Shown: positions 51,990 through 61,327, numbered from the stretch's first letter. The stretch: 64,000 nt of DNA from SURF-13 sp041695325 (GCA_041695325.1 JBGFRC010000004.1:5774-69773), one strand, 5' to 3'. The notes: a model not told the origin generated them from the letters alone. Numbers and translations are program-made.

Positions 51990-54692
51990 ATGAACGAGAA
52001 TCGGCTCACCACCCTCACCCCCGTCATTGACAATCTCGCCGAGCACCACGCCAAACCGGCGCTCATCGCCTTGCGCGAGGACGGCATGCACACCTGGTCG
52101 TATACTGAGCTGGCGGAGTGCGTGCTGCGCTTGGGCGCCGGTCTGGCCGGGCGGGTCGGGCGCGGCGAGACGGTGGCGATTTTCGCCGCCGACCGCCCGG
52201 AGTGGATCGCGGCGGCGCTCGCGGCGATGCGTGCCGGCGCGGCGGTGCTGCCGCTGGACGTGCAAGCGCCGGAGGACGTGCTGGCCCACGTGCTCGCCGA
52301 CAGCGGCGCGCGCCTGGTGTTCACCACCGCGGACAAACTGGAACGCCTCGCGCGCGCGGACACCAGAATTGTTCCCGTGTTGCTCGACGCCGATGAGCGC
52401 GATGCGCGCAGTTGGCGCGGACTTTTCGACGGCACTCCGCGCGCATTGCCGCAGGCCGCGCCGGATGATGTCGCGGCGCTGTTTTACACCTCCGGCACCA
52501 CGGGCATGCCCAAGGGCGTGCCGCTCAGCCACGCCAACCTCGCGTTCCAGATCAACACCCTGCGCGCCGCCGGACTGGTTAGCGCGGAGGATCGCGTGGC
52601 GCTGCCGCTGCCGCTGCACCACGTCTATCCCTTCGTGCTGGGCGTGCTCACCCCGCTCGCGCTGGGACTGCCGCTCATCCTGCCGCAGGCGCTCACCGGG
52701 CCGCAGATCGTGCGCGCGCTGCGCGAAGGCGAGGCGAGCGTCATGATCGGCGTGCCACGTTTGTACGGCGCCATGTTTGACGGCATCCTCGCGCGGGTGC
52801 GCTCGCGCGGGCGGATGAGCGCGGCGCTGTTCCGCCGCACGCTCGCCGTCTCCGTCTGGCTGCGCCGCAATTTCGGAGTGTACGTGGGGTGGCGGCTGTT
52901 CCATCGCCTGCACCGGCAGCTCGCGCCCCACCTGCGCCTGCTCGCCTGCGGCGGCGCGGCGCTCCCCGCGGAGCTTGCCTGGCGTCTCGAGGGACTGGGC
53001 TGGCGGCTCGCCATCGGCTACGGCCTCACCGAGACCGCGCCGCTGCTCAGCCTGAACTTGCCCCCCTCGCCCCGGCTGAACAGCGTCGGGCGGCCGGTGC
53101 CGGGAGTGGATATCAAGATTGACACCGCGGTGCGCATAGAGCATCTGGAACACGGCCTGCCGCCGGGTCAGGGTGAAATCCTCGCGCGCGGGCCCAACGT
53201 GTTTCGCGGCTACCGCAATCTGCCTGAGCAGACCCGCGCCGCGTTCACCAGCGACGGCTGGTTTCGCACCGGCGACCTGGGACAATTCGACAGTGAGGGA
53301 TATTTGCACATCACCGGCCGGGTGAAAGAACTGATCGTCACCGCCGGCGGTGAAAACATCCAGCCGGAAGGAGTGGAAAACGCCTACGCCGCGCATCCGT
53401 TCATCCGTGAGTTCGCCTTGCTGGAATATCAGGGGAATCTGGTGGGACTGGTGCTGCCGGAGCCGGGCGAGATCCGCCGCCGCGGCTACACCGAAATCCC
53501 AGCGGCGATCCGCGAAGCGGTCAACGACGTCAGCAAGACCCTGCCCTCCTATCAGCGCGTCACCGACTTCGCCGTCACCCGCGATCCGCTGCCGCGCACC
53601 CGTCTGGACAAGTTGCAGCGCCATCTGCTGGCGCACTGTTATGAACAGGCCAAGGCCCTGGAGCAGCGGCCCGAGGCAGCCCCGCACGGCCCTCTGGCGC
53701 TGGAACGGATGAGCACGCAGGACCGGCTGCTGCTGGAAAATCCCGTCGCGCGCCAGGTGTGGGATGGGCTCTGTGCGCGCTATCCGGAGCGGCGCCTGAC
53801 GCCGGACACCGGCCTGCGCCTTGATCTCGGCGTGGATTCGCTGGGCTGGATCGAGCTGGCGCTGGAGATTCAGCGTCACGGCGGCGTGGAGCTGACCGAG
53901 GACGCCATCGGGCGCATCGAGACGGTACGCGACCTGCTCAAGGAGGTGCAACAGGCGCCCGCGGCATCCGGCGCACTTGTCTCCTGGGAGGAGCCGGAAC
54001 AGGTCCTGAGCGCGGAGCAGTTGCGCTGGCTTGAACCCCTGGGCGCGCTGCTGTCGGCTGTCTCCTGCACCCTGTTTCTGCTCATTCGTCTCACGTTGCG
54101 CCTGCTGTTCCGGCTCAGGGTGGAAGGGCTGGAACGTTTACCGCCAGGCCAGTTTGTACTCGCCCCCAACCACGTGAGCTATCTCGACCCGCTGGTGGTG
54201 GGGGCGGCGCTGCCCTGGCGCCTGGTGCGTCGCACCGACTGGGGCGGCTGGACCGGCGTCATGTTCACCAATCCGCTGATGCGCGCCTTCGCGCGGCTCG
54301 CCCGGGTGCTGCCCCTGGAGCCGGAGCGCGGCGCGCTTTCCAGCCTGGCCTTCGGCGCCGCGGCCCTGAAGCGCGGCCACAACCTGGTGTGGTTCCCGGA
54401 GGGGGAGCGCTCCGCGAGCGGCAAGCTGCTGCCGTTCCGTCCCGGCATCGGCATGCTGCTCAACCGCTTCTCCACGCCCGTGGCGCCGGTCTACATCCAC
54501 GGCGCCTTTGAAGCGTTGCCGGTAAACCGCAGGTGGCCGCGGCTGCGGAAAATCACGGTGACATTCGGCGCGGCGCTCGATCCGAGGGAGCTGGCAGCAG
54601 CCGGCGCGGGTTCCGATGCGTCCGAGCGCATCGCCCATGCCTTGCATGACGCCGTCCAGTGTCTGGGTGCAGAGCGCCGGACTTCCGATTAA
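51990..54692 (+). CDS. Acyl-AMP ligase / acyl-carrier / PlsC acyltransferase fusion
   Basis: Three-domain protein of 900 residues. An acyl-CoA synthetase-type ligase (about 1-580) has YTSGTTGMPKG (166-176), GYGLTETAPLLS and TGDLG plus GRVKELIV. A carrier domain follows with phosphopantetheine Ser617 (LDLGVDSLGW). A PlsC acyltransferase has HVSYLD (H728, HX4D) and FPEGERS (from 802), with a hydrophobic segment before it. It likely loads a free fatty acid on its own carrier and transfers it to a lysophospholipid or other acceptor. E. coli Aas has the reverse domain order and no fused ACP. ATG 51990 has GGA six bases upstream; ATG 51984 is also possible. Confidence 0.9.
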   Translation: MNENRLTTLTPVIDNLAEHHAKPALIALREDGMHTWSYTELAECVLRLGAGLAGRVGRGETVAIFAADRPEWIAAALAAMRAGAAVLPLDVQAPEDVLAHVLADSGARLVFTTADKLERLARADTRIVPVLLDADERDARSWRGLFDGTPRALPQAAPDDVAALFYTSGTTGMPKGVPLSHANLAFQINTLRAAGLVSAEDRVALPLPLHHVYPFVLGVLTPLALGLPLILPQALTGPQIVRALREGEASVMIGVPRLYGAMFDGILARVRSRGRMSAALFRRTLAVSVWLRRNFGVYVGWRLFHRLHRQLAPHLRLLACGGAALPAELAWRLEGLGWRLAIGYGLTETAPLLSLNLPPSPRLNSVGRPVPGVDIKIDTAVRIEHLEHGLPPGQGEILARGPNVFRGYRNLPEQTRAAFTSDGWFRTGDLGQFDSEGYLHITGRVKELIVTAGGENIQPEGVENAYAAHPFIREFALLEYQGNLVGLVLPEPGEIRRRGYTEIPAAIREAVNDVSKTLPSYQRVTDFAVTRDPLPRTRLDKLQRHLLAHCYEQAKALEQRPEAAPHGPLALERMSTQDRLLLENPVARQVWDGLCARYPERRLTPDTGLRLDLGVDSLGWIELALEIQRHGGVELTEDAIGRIETVRDLLKEVQQAPAASGALVSWEEPEQVLSAEQLRWLEPLGALLSAVSCTLFLLIRLTLRLLFRLRVEGLERLPPGQFVLAPNHVSYLDPLVVGAALPWRLVRRTDWGGWTGVMFTNPLMRAFARLARVLPLEPERGALSSLAFGAAALKRGHNLVWFPEGERSASGKLLPFRPGIGMLLNRFSTPVAPVYIHGAFEALPVNRRWPRLRKITVTFGAALDPRELAAAGAGSDASERIAHALHDAVQCLGAERRTSD

Positions 54693-54696
54693 AACT

Positions 54697-55776
54697 TCAG
54701 CCGTGATGCAACACCACGGGGATGCGCTGCCTGCCGAAGTGACCCGCTTGCGCCTCGAACCTTCCCGCAAGCGGGGTGTAACATTGCGGGCAACGGCCGT
54801 CCGGCGTCAAGCGGTATTCCAGCATCTCGTACCAGTCGCGCACGATGAGCGGCGCGCGGCAGGCGTGGCAGAACGTGGTGTCGCCCTCGCGGTCGTGTAC
54901 ATTGCCGGTGTAGACGTAATGCAGGCCGATGTTGAGGGCAATGCGGCGCGCGCGCCTTAACGTCGCCACCGGCGTGGGCGGCACGTCGAGCATCTTGTAG
55001 TCGGGATGAAAGGCGGAAAAGTGCAGCGGCACCTCGGGGCCGAGGTGCTGCACGATCCACTCGCACAGCTTGCCAAGCTCGGCGTCGGAGTCGTTATAGC
55101 CGGGGATGAGCAGGGTGGTGATTTCAAACCACACCTGGGTCTCGTGCTTTAAAAATTGGAGCGTCTCCAGCACCGGCTGCAGGTGGGCGCCGGTGACTTT
55201 GTAGTAAAACTCGTCCGTGAACGCCTTCAAGTCCACGTTGGCCGCGTCCATCTTGGCGTAGAAATCGCGCCGCGCCGCGTCGTGCATGTAGCCCGCCGTC
55301 ACCGCCACGGCCCGGATGCCGCGCGCGCGGCAGGCGTCCGCCACGTCCATCGCGTACTCGGCGAAGATCACCGGGTCGTTGTAGGTGAACGCCACGCTCT
55401 TGCAGCCGTAGCGCTCGGCGGCGCGCGCGATGTCCTCCGGGCTCGCCTCATCGGTCAGCCGGTCAAACTCGCGCGACTTGGAGATGTCCCAGTTCTGGCA
55501 GAACTTGCAGGCGAGATTGCAGCCCGCGGTGCCGAACGACAGCACGCTGGTGCCGGGATAGAAATGGCTCAGCGGCTTCTTCTCGATGGGATCCACGCAG
55601 AAGCCGGAACTGCGCCCGTAGGTGGTGAGGATCATCCTGCCGCCTTCCATCTTGCGCACGAAGCACGCGCCGCGCTGGCCTTCGTGCAGTTTGCAGTCGC
55701 GCGGACACAGGTCGCACTGGATGCGGCCGTCTTCCAGTGTATGCCAGTAACGGGCGGGATAATTTACTTCGCTCAT
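54697..55776 (-). CDS. amrS: AmmeMemoRadiSam system radical SAM enzyme
   Basis: Radical SAM protein of 359 residues. The cluster motif GCNLACKFCQNW (CxxxCxxC) and the N-terminal Cys-rich ligands RIQCDLCPRDCKL are the family landmarks; additional CHACRAP and CPQCYTP pairs near the C-terminus form a zinc ribbon-like site. The function is not established. It is the last gene of an operon with the AMMECR1 and Memo homologues and ends four bases from the convergent fusion gene. Confidence 0.93.
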   Translation of the reverse strand: MSEVNYPARYWHTLEDGRIQCDLCPRDCKLHEGQRGACFVRKMEGGRMILTTYGRSSGFCVDPIEKKPLSHFYPGTSVLSFGTAGCNLACKFCQNWDISKSREFDRLTDEASPEDIARAAERYGCKSVAFTYNDPVIFAEYAMDVADACRARGIRAVAVTAGYMHDAARRDFYAKMDAANVDLKAFTDEFYYKVTGAHLQPVLETLQFLKHETQVWFEITTLLIPGYNDSDAELGKLCEWIVQHLGPEVPLHFSAFHPDYKMLDVPPTPVATLRRARRIALNIGLHYVYTGNVHDREGDTTFCHACRAPLIVRDWYEMLEYRLTPDGRCPQCYTPLAGRFEAQAGHFGRQRIPVVLHHG

Positions 55777-55777
55777 A

Positions 55778-56347
55778 TCAATGCAGAGACGCCTCGATTT
55801 CGCGCCACTTGGTTACGCGGTAGCGGTACACCTTGATCTCATCGCTCCAGCAGCCGGCCGCAAGCCCCGCCTTGTGTTTAAGCTCGCGTACAAAATCTTT
55901 AGGTTCAGGCAGGTGTTGCCACACCTGCGGCAGAAACGTGCCGCGCCGCGCGCCGTAACGCAGCGCTACGCCGTCCACGTGCGGCCGCAGCCGCGCGCAG
56001 AGATCGGCCTCGTCTTCGCACACCACCGGCTCCATGTCCGATAGCAGCGACACTTCAATCCGCGTGTGCGTCAACTCATGAGGCGCAAGCGGCGCAAAGC
56101 GCGGATCACGCAATGCCGCGGCGCGCGCGTTGGCGCACACGTCCTCGGCAAGCGGCCGATGCGCCTCCAGCGTGCCGATGCAGCCGCGCAACTTTCCCTG
56201 TTGCGTGAGCGTGACGAAGCTGGCGCCGGGTTCATACAACCAATCTTCCATAACTACACCGGCGGGCGTCATCCCCAGCGCCTCGTGCAGGCTCGCGCGC
56301 GCCAGCTTCAGCAGCACCCGGCCGCGGTCACCGGGCATAAGTTTCAT
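55778..56347 (-). CDS. amrA: AmmeMemoRadiSam system protein A (AMMECR1 domain)
   Basis: AMMECR1-type protein of 189 residues with the invariant LRGCIGTL motif (KLRGCIGTLEAHRPLAEDVCANA) and HTRIEVSLLSDMEPV. It starts inside the end of the Memo gene (20-base overlap) and ends one base before the radical SAM start. The function is unknown. An open frame extends upstream but only the ATG at 56347 aligns with the family. Confidence 0.92.
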   Translation of the reverse strand: MKLMPGDRGRVLLKLARASLHEALGMTPAGVVMEDWLYEPGASFVTLTQQGKLRGCIGTLEAHRPLAEDVCANARAAALRDPRFAPLAPHELTHTRIEVSLLSDMEPVVCEDEADLCARLRPHVDGVALRYGARRGTFLPQVWQHLPEPKDFVRELKHKAGLAAGCWSDEIKVYRYRVTKWREIEASLH

Positions 56348-57131
56348 AAAATGCAAAGGCGCTGTAGCCGACCACCTGATCGCGCGGCCCGGCGGTGTCG
56401 CCGGAGCTGCGCAGGTCGAGCAGCTGCGCGCGCAGTCCCCGCGCGCGCGCGATTTGTGATAAACCGTTGAGCGGAGTCGCGCCACAGGCTTGTTCATGGC
56501 TGAGCGGCCTCGGCCCCAGCGCCAGTATCTGCGCGGCGGTTTCCTGATCCGTTCGCTGAGCGATGGAATACGGCAGGTAGTGCGATAAATCGGAGCTGAT
56601 GATGATGAGCGTCTCCGCACCGCCCCATAAGCATTCAAGTACCTGCGCCACTTCGTCCGGCGAGGCCTCGCCCACGGCCAGCGGCACAATGCTGAAATCA
56701 TTCAGGATACGCTGCAGGAAAGGCAGTTGCACTTCCAGGGAGTGTTCGAACGCATGCGCCGCCTCGCTCATACTTACCTGCGGAAGTGCGTTCGCTGTCC
56801 GCAGCGCCTCTTGATCCACAGGGACAACGCCCAGCGGCGTGGCCAGCGCCGCGGCATCCGGCAGGGCAAGGCCGCGCACTAAAACGCGATGTGCGGGGCC
56901 GAGCAGCACCACGCGCCTGATGCGCTCGGCGACGGAGCGAAGGCGCGCATAGGCGCTCGCCGCAACCGGGCCGGAGTACACATAACCGGCGTGCGGCGCC
57001 AGTAACACCTTGGGTGCAAGCTCATCGCTCACAGCCGCGGCACGCAGCAAATCATCCACCTCGTGCGCCAGGTGCGCGGGTTCGGCGGGATAGAACCGGC
57101 CCGCAACGGCGGGCGGGCGAATATCAGGCAT
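56328..57131 (-). CDS. amrB: AmmeMemoRadiSam system protein B (Memo domain)
   Basis: Memo/dioxygenase-like protein of 267 residues: RPPAVAGRFYPAEP at the N-terminus, LLAPHAGYVYSGPVAA with the metal His, SMSEAAHAFEHSLEVQLPFLQ and ISSDLSHYLPY. It is first of the three genes; the other two overlap or adjoin it, which fits a complex. Chemistry in bacteria is unknown. Confidence 0.92.
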   Translation of the reverse strand: MPDIRPPAVAGRFYPAEPAHLAHEVDDLLRAAAVSDELAPKVLLAPHAGYVYSGPVAASAYARLRSVAERIRRVVLLGPAHRVLVRGLALPDAAALATPLGVVPVDQEALRTANALPQVSMSEAAHAFEHSLEVQLPFLQRILNDFSIVPLAVGEASPDEVAQVLECLWGGAETLIIISSDLSHYLPYSIAQRTDQETAAQILALGPRPLSHEQACGATPLNGLSQIARARGLRAQLLDLRSSGDTAGPRDQVVGYSAFAFYETYAR

Positions 57132-57203
57132 GTCCTGCGTCCGGAAAAGTCATCCCAAATTAGACAGAGTGGGGCCGGCTCTTGTTCCTCTCAAGGGCGG
57201 CGC

Positions 57204-57923
57204 TCAGGCCAACAGCTCTTTCAGCTCCAGCGCGTTGCGCACCGCATAGCCCGCCTGGTCGTTGTCGAAATAGACATAGACTTGTTTTAAATCGGGCCAG
57301 CCGCGAATGCGCGCGGCCCACTCGCGCAGCGCCCGTTTGGAATAACAGCCCGCATACGCGCCGTCCGGCCCGTGCAGGCGCACGTAGGCAAAATCGGCGC
57401 TGATTTTGAGCGGGGCGCAAAAGCCCGCCAGATCAAAGATGCAAAACGCGGCGTTGTGTTCCTGCAACGCGCTATACACCTCCGGGTGATGCCAGGAAGG
57501 GTCGCGAAACTCAAAGGCGCAGAGAAGGTCTTCGGGCAGCGCGGTGAGGAACTGCGCCAGGCGTGGGGTGTTTTTCCTCCAACGCGGCGGAAGCTGAAAC
57601 AGCACCGGCCCGCGCTTCTCCTTCAGCGCCTCCAGCACCGGCATCATACGCGTGAGCCCCGCGCGGGGCTGTTTCAGCTTTTTCATGTGCGTGATATAGC
57701 GGCTGGCCTTGACCGCGAAGCAAAACCCCGGCGGCGTGCCGTCGCGCCACGCCTGCGCAGTAGTCACCGCGGGCAGGCGATAAAAGGTGTTATTGACCTC
57801 CACGGTATCGAAATGGCGCGCGTAAAACGCGAGCATCCGTTGCGCAGGCAACTCCCCGGGGTAAAAAACGCCGCGCCAATGAGCGTAATGCCAGCCGGAG
57901 GCGCCGATGCGCAGCTCCGGCAT
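57204..57923 (-). CDS. DUF72 protein
   Basis: TIM-barrel-like protein of 239 residues with IGASGWHYAHWRGVFYPGEL, HFDTVEVNNTFYRLP, FCFAVKASRYITHMKKL and FEFRDPSWHHPEVY. The family is widespread (YecE) without known activity. Its start overlaps the PolX stop (TAATG), so they are cotranscribed. Confidence 0.92.
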   Translation of the reverse strand: MPELRIGASGWHYAHWRGVFYPGELPAQRMLAFYARHFDTVEVNNTFYRLPAVTTAQAWRDGTPPGFCFAVKASRYITHMKKLKQPRAGLTRMMPVLEALKEKRGPVLFQLPPRWRKNTPRLAQFLTALPEDLLCAFEFRDPSWHHPEVYSALQEHNAAFCIFDLAGFCAPLKISADFAYVRLHGPDGAYAGCYSKRALREWAARIRGWPDLKQVYVYFDNDQAGYAVRNALELKELLA

Positions 57924-59641
57924 TACAGCGTGCGCGACAACAAGTCGCGCAACTCTTTAAGCGGGCGCGTGTTCAATACCTCATTCCTTTCCAGCCAGCC
58001 GCGCCGCGCCTGGCCTATGCCGAAACGCAGGTAGTCGAGCTGTTGCACGCTGTGCGCATCCGAGCTGACCGCCAGCAGCACGCCCTCTTCCTTGGCCATC
58101 TGGATGTAGATATCGAGCAGATCGAGCCGATCCGGCTGGGCGTTGATCTCCAGAAAACAGCCGCGCTCGCGCGCGTGGCGGATGAGGCGCGGCATGTCCA
58201 CGTCATACGGCTCGCGCTGCTCGATCAAGCGTCCGCTGGGGTGCGCGAGGATGGAAAAGTGCGGGTGATCCATGGCCTTCAAGATGCGCGCGGTCTGCTT
58301 CTCGCGCGACAAATCAAAACGGCTGTGCACCGCCGCCACCACGAGATCGAGCTTGCCCAGCAGACCGTCGGGCAGATCAAGGGCGCCGTCCTCGAGGATA
58401 TCCACCTCGATGCCCTTGAGCAGCATGAGGCCTTTTAACTCCGCGTTCAGACGGTCAATCTCGTCCATCTGCGCGAGCAAACGCTGCGGCGTAAGTCCGC
58501 GCGCCACGGTAAGGCGGCGCGAATGCTCAGTGATGGCCAGGTATTCAAGGCCGCGCGCCTGGGCGGCCTCAGCCATCTCGCGCAGGGTGTTGCGTCCGTC
58601 GGTGGCGCTGGTGTGCGCGTGCAGGTCGCCGCGCAAATCGCCGAGTTCAACCAGCTTGGGCAATCTGCCGCCGCGCGCGGCCTCGATCTCGCCGCGGTTC
58701 TCGCGCAGCTCCGGCTCGATGTAGGGCAGATCCACGGCAGTGTACACCGACTCCTCGGTTGCGCCCGCGATGCGTTGCCTGCCGCGGAACACGCCGTACT
58801 CGTTGATCTTGAGGCCCCGCTCCTGCCCCATCTTGCGCACCGCGATGTTGTGTGACTTGCTGCCGGTGAAATAATGCAGCGCTGCGCCGTAGGATTCCTC
58901 CGCCACCACGCGCACGTCCACCTGCAGCTTGCAGCGCAACAGCACGGTGGCGCGCGTCGTGCCCTGGGCCAGAATCTCGGCCACTTCGTCGTAGTTCACG
59001 AAGCGCTGCATCACCGGGCTGCCGCGGCCCGCCGTCACCAGGATATCGAGATCGCCCACCGTTTCCTTGCAGCGCCGGAAGCTTCCCGCCACGATGACGC
59101 GGCTCACGCCTGGAGTAGCCTTGAGATACGCCACCAGGCGCTCGGCGTACTGCGCGGCGGTGGCAAGCTTGAAGCGCCCGGCGGACCCGGCCTGGGCGGC
59201 GATGGCGTCCAGTATCTTGGCCTCTGTTTTGGCGCCGAAGCCGCGCACATTCCGGATGCGTCCGTCGCGCGCGGCGCGCGCGAGCTGATCGAGGCTGTGG
59301 ATGTCCAGCTCCTGATACAGCGCCTTGACCTTCCTGGGGCCGAGGCCGGGAAGCTTTAACAGCTCGATGAGCGCGGGCGGGGTGCGTTTGCGCAGCTTCA
59401 CCAGCATGGCGCTGGCGCCGCTGCTCACGATCTCCCGGATTTTGCCGGCCAGGTCCGCGCCGATGCCCGGCAATTCGGTGAGATCGGCGCCCTGCGCCAG
59501 CATGTCGGCGAGCTCGCGATTCAAGTCGCCGATCAGGCGCGCGGCGTTGCGGTAGGCGCGCACGCGGAATGGATTGGCGTTTTCGATCTCCAGCAGATCG
59601 GCGATTTCCTCAAACACCGCGGCCACGTCGGCATTATGCAC
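57923..59641 (-). CDS. polX: DNA polymerase / 3'-5' exonuclease PolX
   Basis: Family X polymerase of 572 residues for base-excision repair. It has N-terminal HhH domains (ELPGIGADLAGKIREIV and LPGLGPRKVKALY), a nucleotidyltransferase with the DxD site GDLDILV and a C-terminal PHP exonuclease with DLHAHTSATDG and EHSRRL. It is translationally coupled to the DUF72 gene. Confidence 0.94.
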   Translation of the reverse strand: MHNADVAAVFEEIADLLEIENANPFRVRAYRNAARLIGDLNRELADMLAQGADLTELPGIGADLAGKIREIVSSGASAMLVKLRKRTPPALIELLKLPGLGPRKVKALYQELDIHSLDQLARAARDGRIRNVRGFGAKTEAKILDAIAAQAGSAGRFKLATAAQYAERLVAYLKATPGVSRVIVAGSFRRCKETVGDLDILVTAGRGSPVMQRFVNYDEVAEILAQGTTRATVLLRCKLQVDVRVVAEESYGAALHYFTGSKSHNIAVRKMGQERGLKINEYGVFRGRQRIAGATEESVYTAVDLPYIEPELRENRGEIEAARGGRLPKLVELGDLRGDLHAHTSATDGRNTLREMAEAAQARGLEYLAITEHSRRLTVARGLTPQRLLAQMDEIDRLNAELKGLMLLKGIEVDILEDGALDLPDGLLGKLDLVVAAVHSRFDLSREKQTARILKAMDHPHFSILAHPSGRLIEQREPYDVDMPRLIRHARERGCFLEINAQPDRLDLLDIYIQMAKEEGVLLAVSSDAHSVQQLDYLRFGIGQARRGWLERNEVLNTRPLKELRDLLSRTL

Positions 59642-59714
59642 CGTCGGCGCGCGCTTTGCATCGCGCGGCGCACGAGAAACGGACGTGTGGCGGCCCTCTT
59701 TCAGACGGTTCTGC

Positions 59715-60164
59715 CTAGCGCTTTTTCTTTTTTTCCAGGGCCTGTTCGCGTGAAATCAATTTGGCGAGCTCCATCATCTCTTCCGATAACAGCCCGATGA
59801 TGTCGTCCACCGTGAGTATGCCTACCAGGCCGCCTTTGCTGTTTACCACCGGCAGCCGGCGTACACCCTTGGTGCGCATGAACTGGATGGTCTCGTAGAT
59901 GCCATCGGTCTCGCGTGCGGTGACCAGATTAAAGCTCATGATGTCGCCCACGGTCACCGAGTCGAGGTCCAAATCCTTGGCGATCACCTCGATCACGATG
60001 TCGCGGTCGGTGACGATGCCCACCGGCTCGCGCTGCGCGGGTTTTTCCTCCACCACCACCACGTCACCCACGTGATGCTGACGCATAATTTGCGCGGCGG
60101 CGCGTATGGATTCGCCGCGCGTGACAAACACCACTTCTCTGCTGCAAAGCTCGCCTATGGGCAT
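59715..60164 (-). CDS. CBS-domain protein
   Basis: A 149-residue protein made of two CBS repeats: AAQIMRQHHVGDVVVVEE..GIVTDRDIVIEV and TIQFMRTKGVRRLPVVNSKGGLVGILTVDDII. Such pairs bind adenine nucleotides as energy sensors. It overlaps the PfpI-type gene upstream by 10 bases, and they are probably in one stress operon. Confidence 0.9.
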   Translation of the reverse strand: MPIGELCSREVVFVTRGESIRAAAQIMRQHHVGDVVVVEEKPAQREPVGIVTDRDIVIEVIAKDLDLDSVTVGDIMSFNLVTARETDGIYETIQFMRTKGVRRLPVVNSKGGLVGILTVDDIIGLLSEEMMELAKLISREQALEKKKKR

Positions 60165-60679
60165 AACGCCTCCTCCTTGTGTGTAAGCCTTTTCATTATC
60201 TCGCGCATGAACGCGGGCAGGTCGGAAGGCTGTCGGGAGGTGATGAGATTGCCGTCCACCACGACCTCGCAGTCTTCATACTCCGCGCCCGCCAGGCGCA
60301 GCTCGTCGGCCACGGTTTGGTAACAGGTGGCGCGCCGCCCGCGCATCACGCCCGCCGAAATCAAAACCTGCGCGCCGTGGCAGATCGCGGCGACCGGTTT
60401 GTTGTCGAGGAAAAACGTCTTGACGATATCCAGCGCCGCCTTGTCGGTACGCACTGCTTGCGGCGCCTTGCCGCCGGGCAGCACCAGCAGATCATAGTCG
60501 CCGGGCTTGATCTCATGCAGCGTGCGATTGGCTTCTATCGCGTAACCGTGCTTGCCGCTGATGGCCCCCTTTTTTAAAGAGGCGACGTCCACCGTGGCGC
60601 CCGCCTCCCTCAGGCGGTAATACGGCACCAGCAATTCTGAATCTTCAAAGTTATCCGCGCTGATGATGAGCGCCTTCAT
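60155..60679 (-). CDS. DJ-1/PfpI family protein
   Basis: Class I glutamine-amidotransferase-like fold of 174 residues, with the nucleophile elbow VAAICHGAQVLIS (Cys-His). LVLPGGKAPQAVRTD gives the acidic partner. The family includes deglycases and proteases; the activity here is inferred. It lies between a CBS protein and a zinc-ribbon protein. Confidence 0.9.
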   Translation of the reverse strand: MKALIISADNFEDSELLVPYYRLREAGATVDVASLKKGAISGKHGYAIEANRTLHEIKPGDYDLLVLPGGKAPQAVRTDKAALDIVKTFFLDNKPVAAICHGAQVLISAGVMRGRRATCYQTVADELRLAGAEYEDCEVVVDGNLITSRQPSDLPAFMREIMKRLTHKEEALCP

Positions 60680-60683
60680 GGCC

Positions 60684-61229
60684 CTACTTCACGCGCCGGA
60701 ACTCGGTCTTCAGGCACGCGGGACACGGCGGCAGGTGGCCGGTCTTCGGCACGCTCAGCGTGTGCTGGCAGCTCAAACACGCAAACTCGCCGCCGTGCGT
60801 GATGTCGCCGGCGTGGTAGACCAGCATCGCGTCCAGCTTGCCGCCGAACTGACTGCTCCACTCGCCCAGCGCCTTGGCCGCCTGCGCCAGTGCCCTGCCG
60901 CCCCTGTCGCGCCACGCCTCCAGCAGGCCGCCGGCCGTTTCCCCCAGGGCCTGCGCCTGTGGCTTCATGGCCTGATAGGAGCTGGCCAAATCCTTCTTCA
61001 GCGCCGCGCTGACCTTGCTCACCGTTACGCCGGTGTATTCGCCCGCCTCTTTCAGGCGCTTGGTGGCGCTCTCCAGCGCGCTTTTGATGTTGTCCGCGCT
61101 CACCGCGTCGAGCGCCTGGCCCAGTATCTTTTTCACCTCCAGGCGCAGTTTTTCATAGGCTTCCCGTTCGTGCTGCGCAGTATCGCTCCGCGTCTCCGGC
61201 GCCTGTGACGGTTGGGTTTGCGTGTTCAT
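60684..61229 (-). CDS. DUF1451-type zinc-ribbon protein
   Basis: A 181-residue protein: a charged helical N-terminal part (about 20-130, likely coiled) and a C-terminal zinc ribbon FACLSCQHTLSVPKTGHLPPCPAC. The family is of unknown function and often lies beside stress genes. It is the first gene of a minus-strand run with PfpI and CBS genes; an FNR box lies 58 bases upstream. Confidence 0.82.
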   Translation of the reverse strand: MNTQTQPSQAPETRSDTAQHEREAYEKLRLEVKKILGQALDAVSADNIKSALESATKRLKEAGEYTGVTVSKVSAALKKDLASSYQAMKPQAQALGETAGGLLEAWRDRGGRALAQAAKALGEWSSQFGGKLDAMLVYHAGDITHGGEFACLSCQHTLSVPKTGHLPPCPACLKTEFRRVK

Positions 61230-61286
61230 TGCGGATGCTCCTCTCTGTTTGCCTCTAAAAGTTAACGCCAGCCACCGCCTCAGACC

Positions 61287-61300
61287 TTGATCTCCATCAA
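61287..61300. promoter_or_regulatory. Perfect FNR box between the DUF1451 and UbiB-like genes
   Basis: TTGAT-CTCC-ATCAA. On the plus side a perfect TATAAT (61322-61327) is at class II spacing; on the minus side only a weak TAACTT is seen. Confidence 0.9.
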
Positions 61301-61321
61301 GAAATGGAAAGATTCGTCAAC

Positions 61322-61327
61322 TATAAT
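61322..61327 (+). promoter_or_regulatory. -10 box of the UbiB-like gene
   Basis: TATAAT, 27 bases upstream of the ATG at 61354 and correctly placed for class II activation from the FNR box. Confidence 0.7.
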
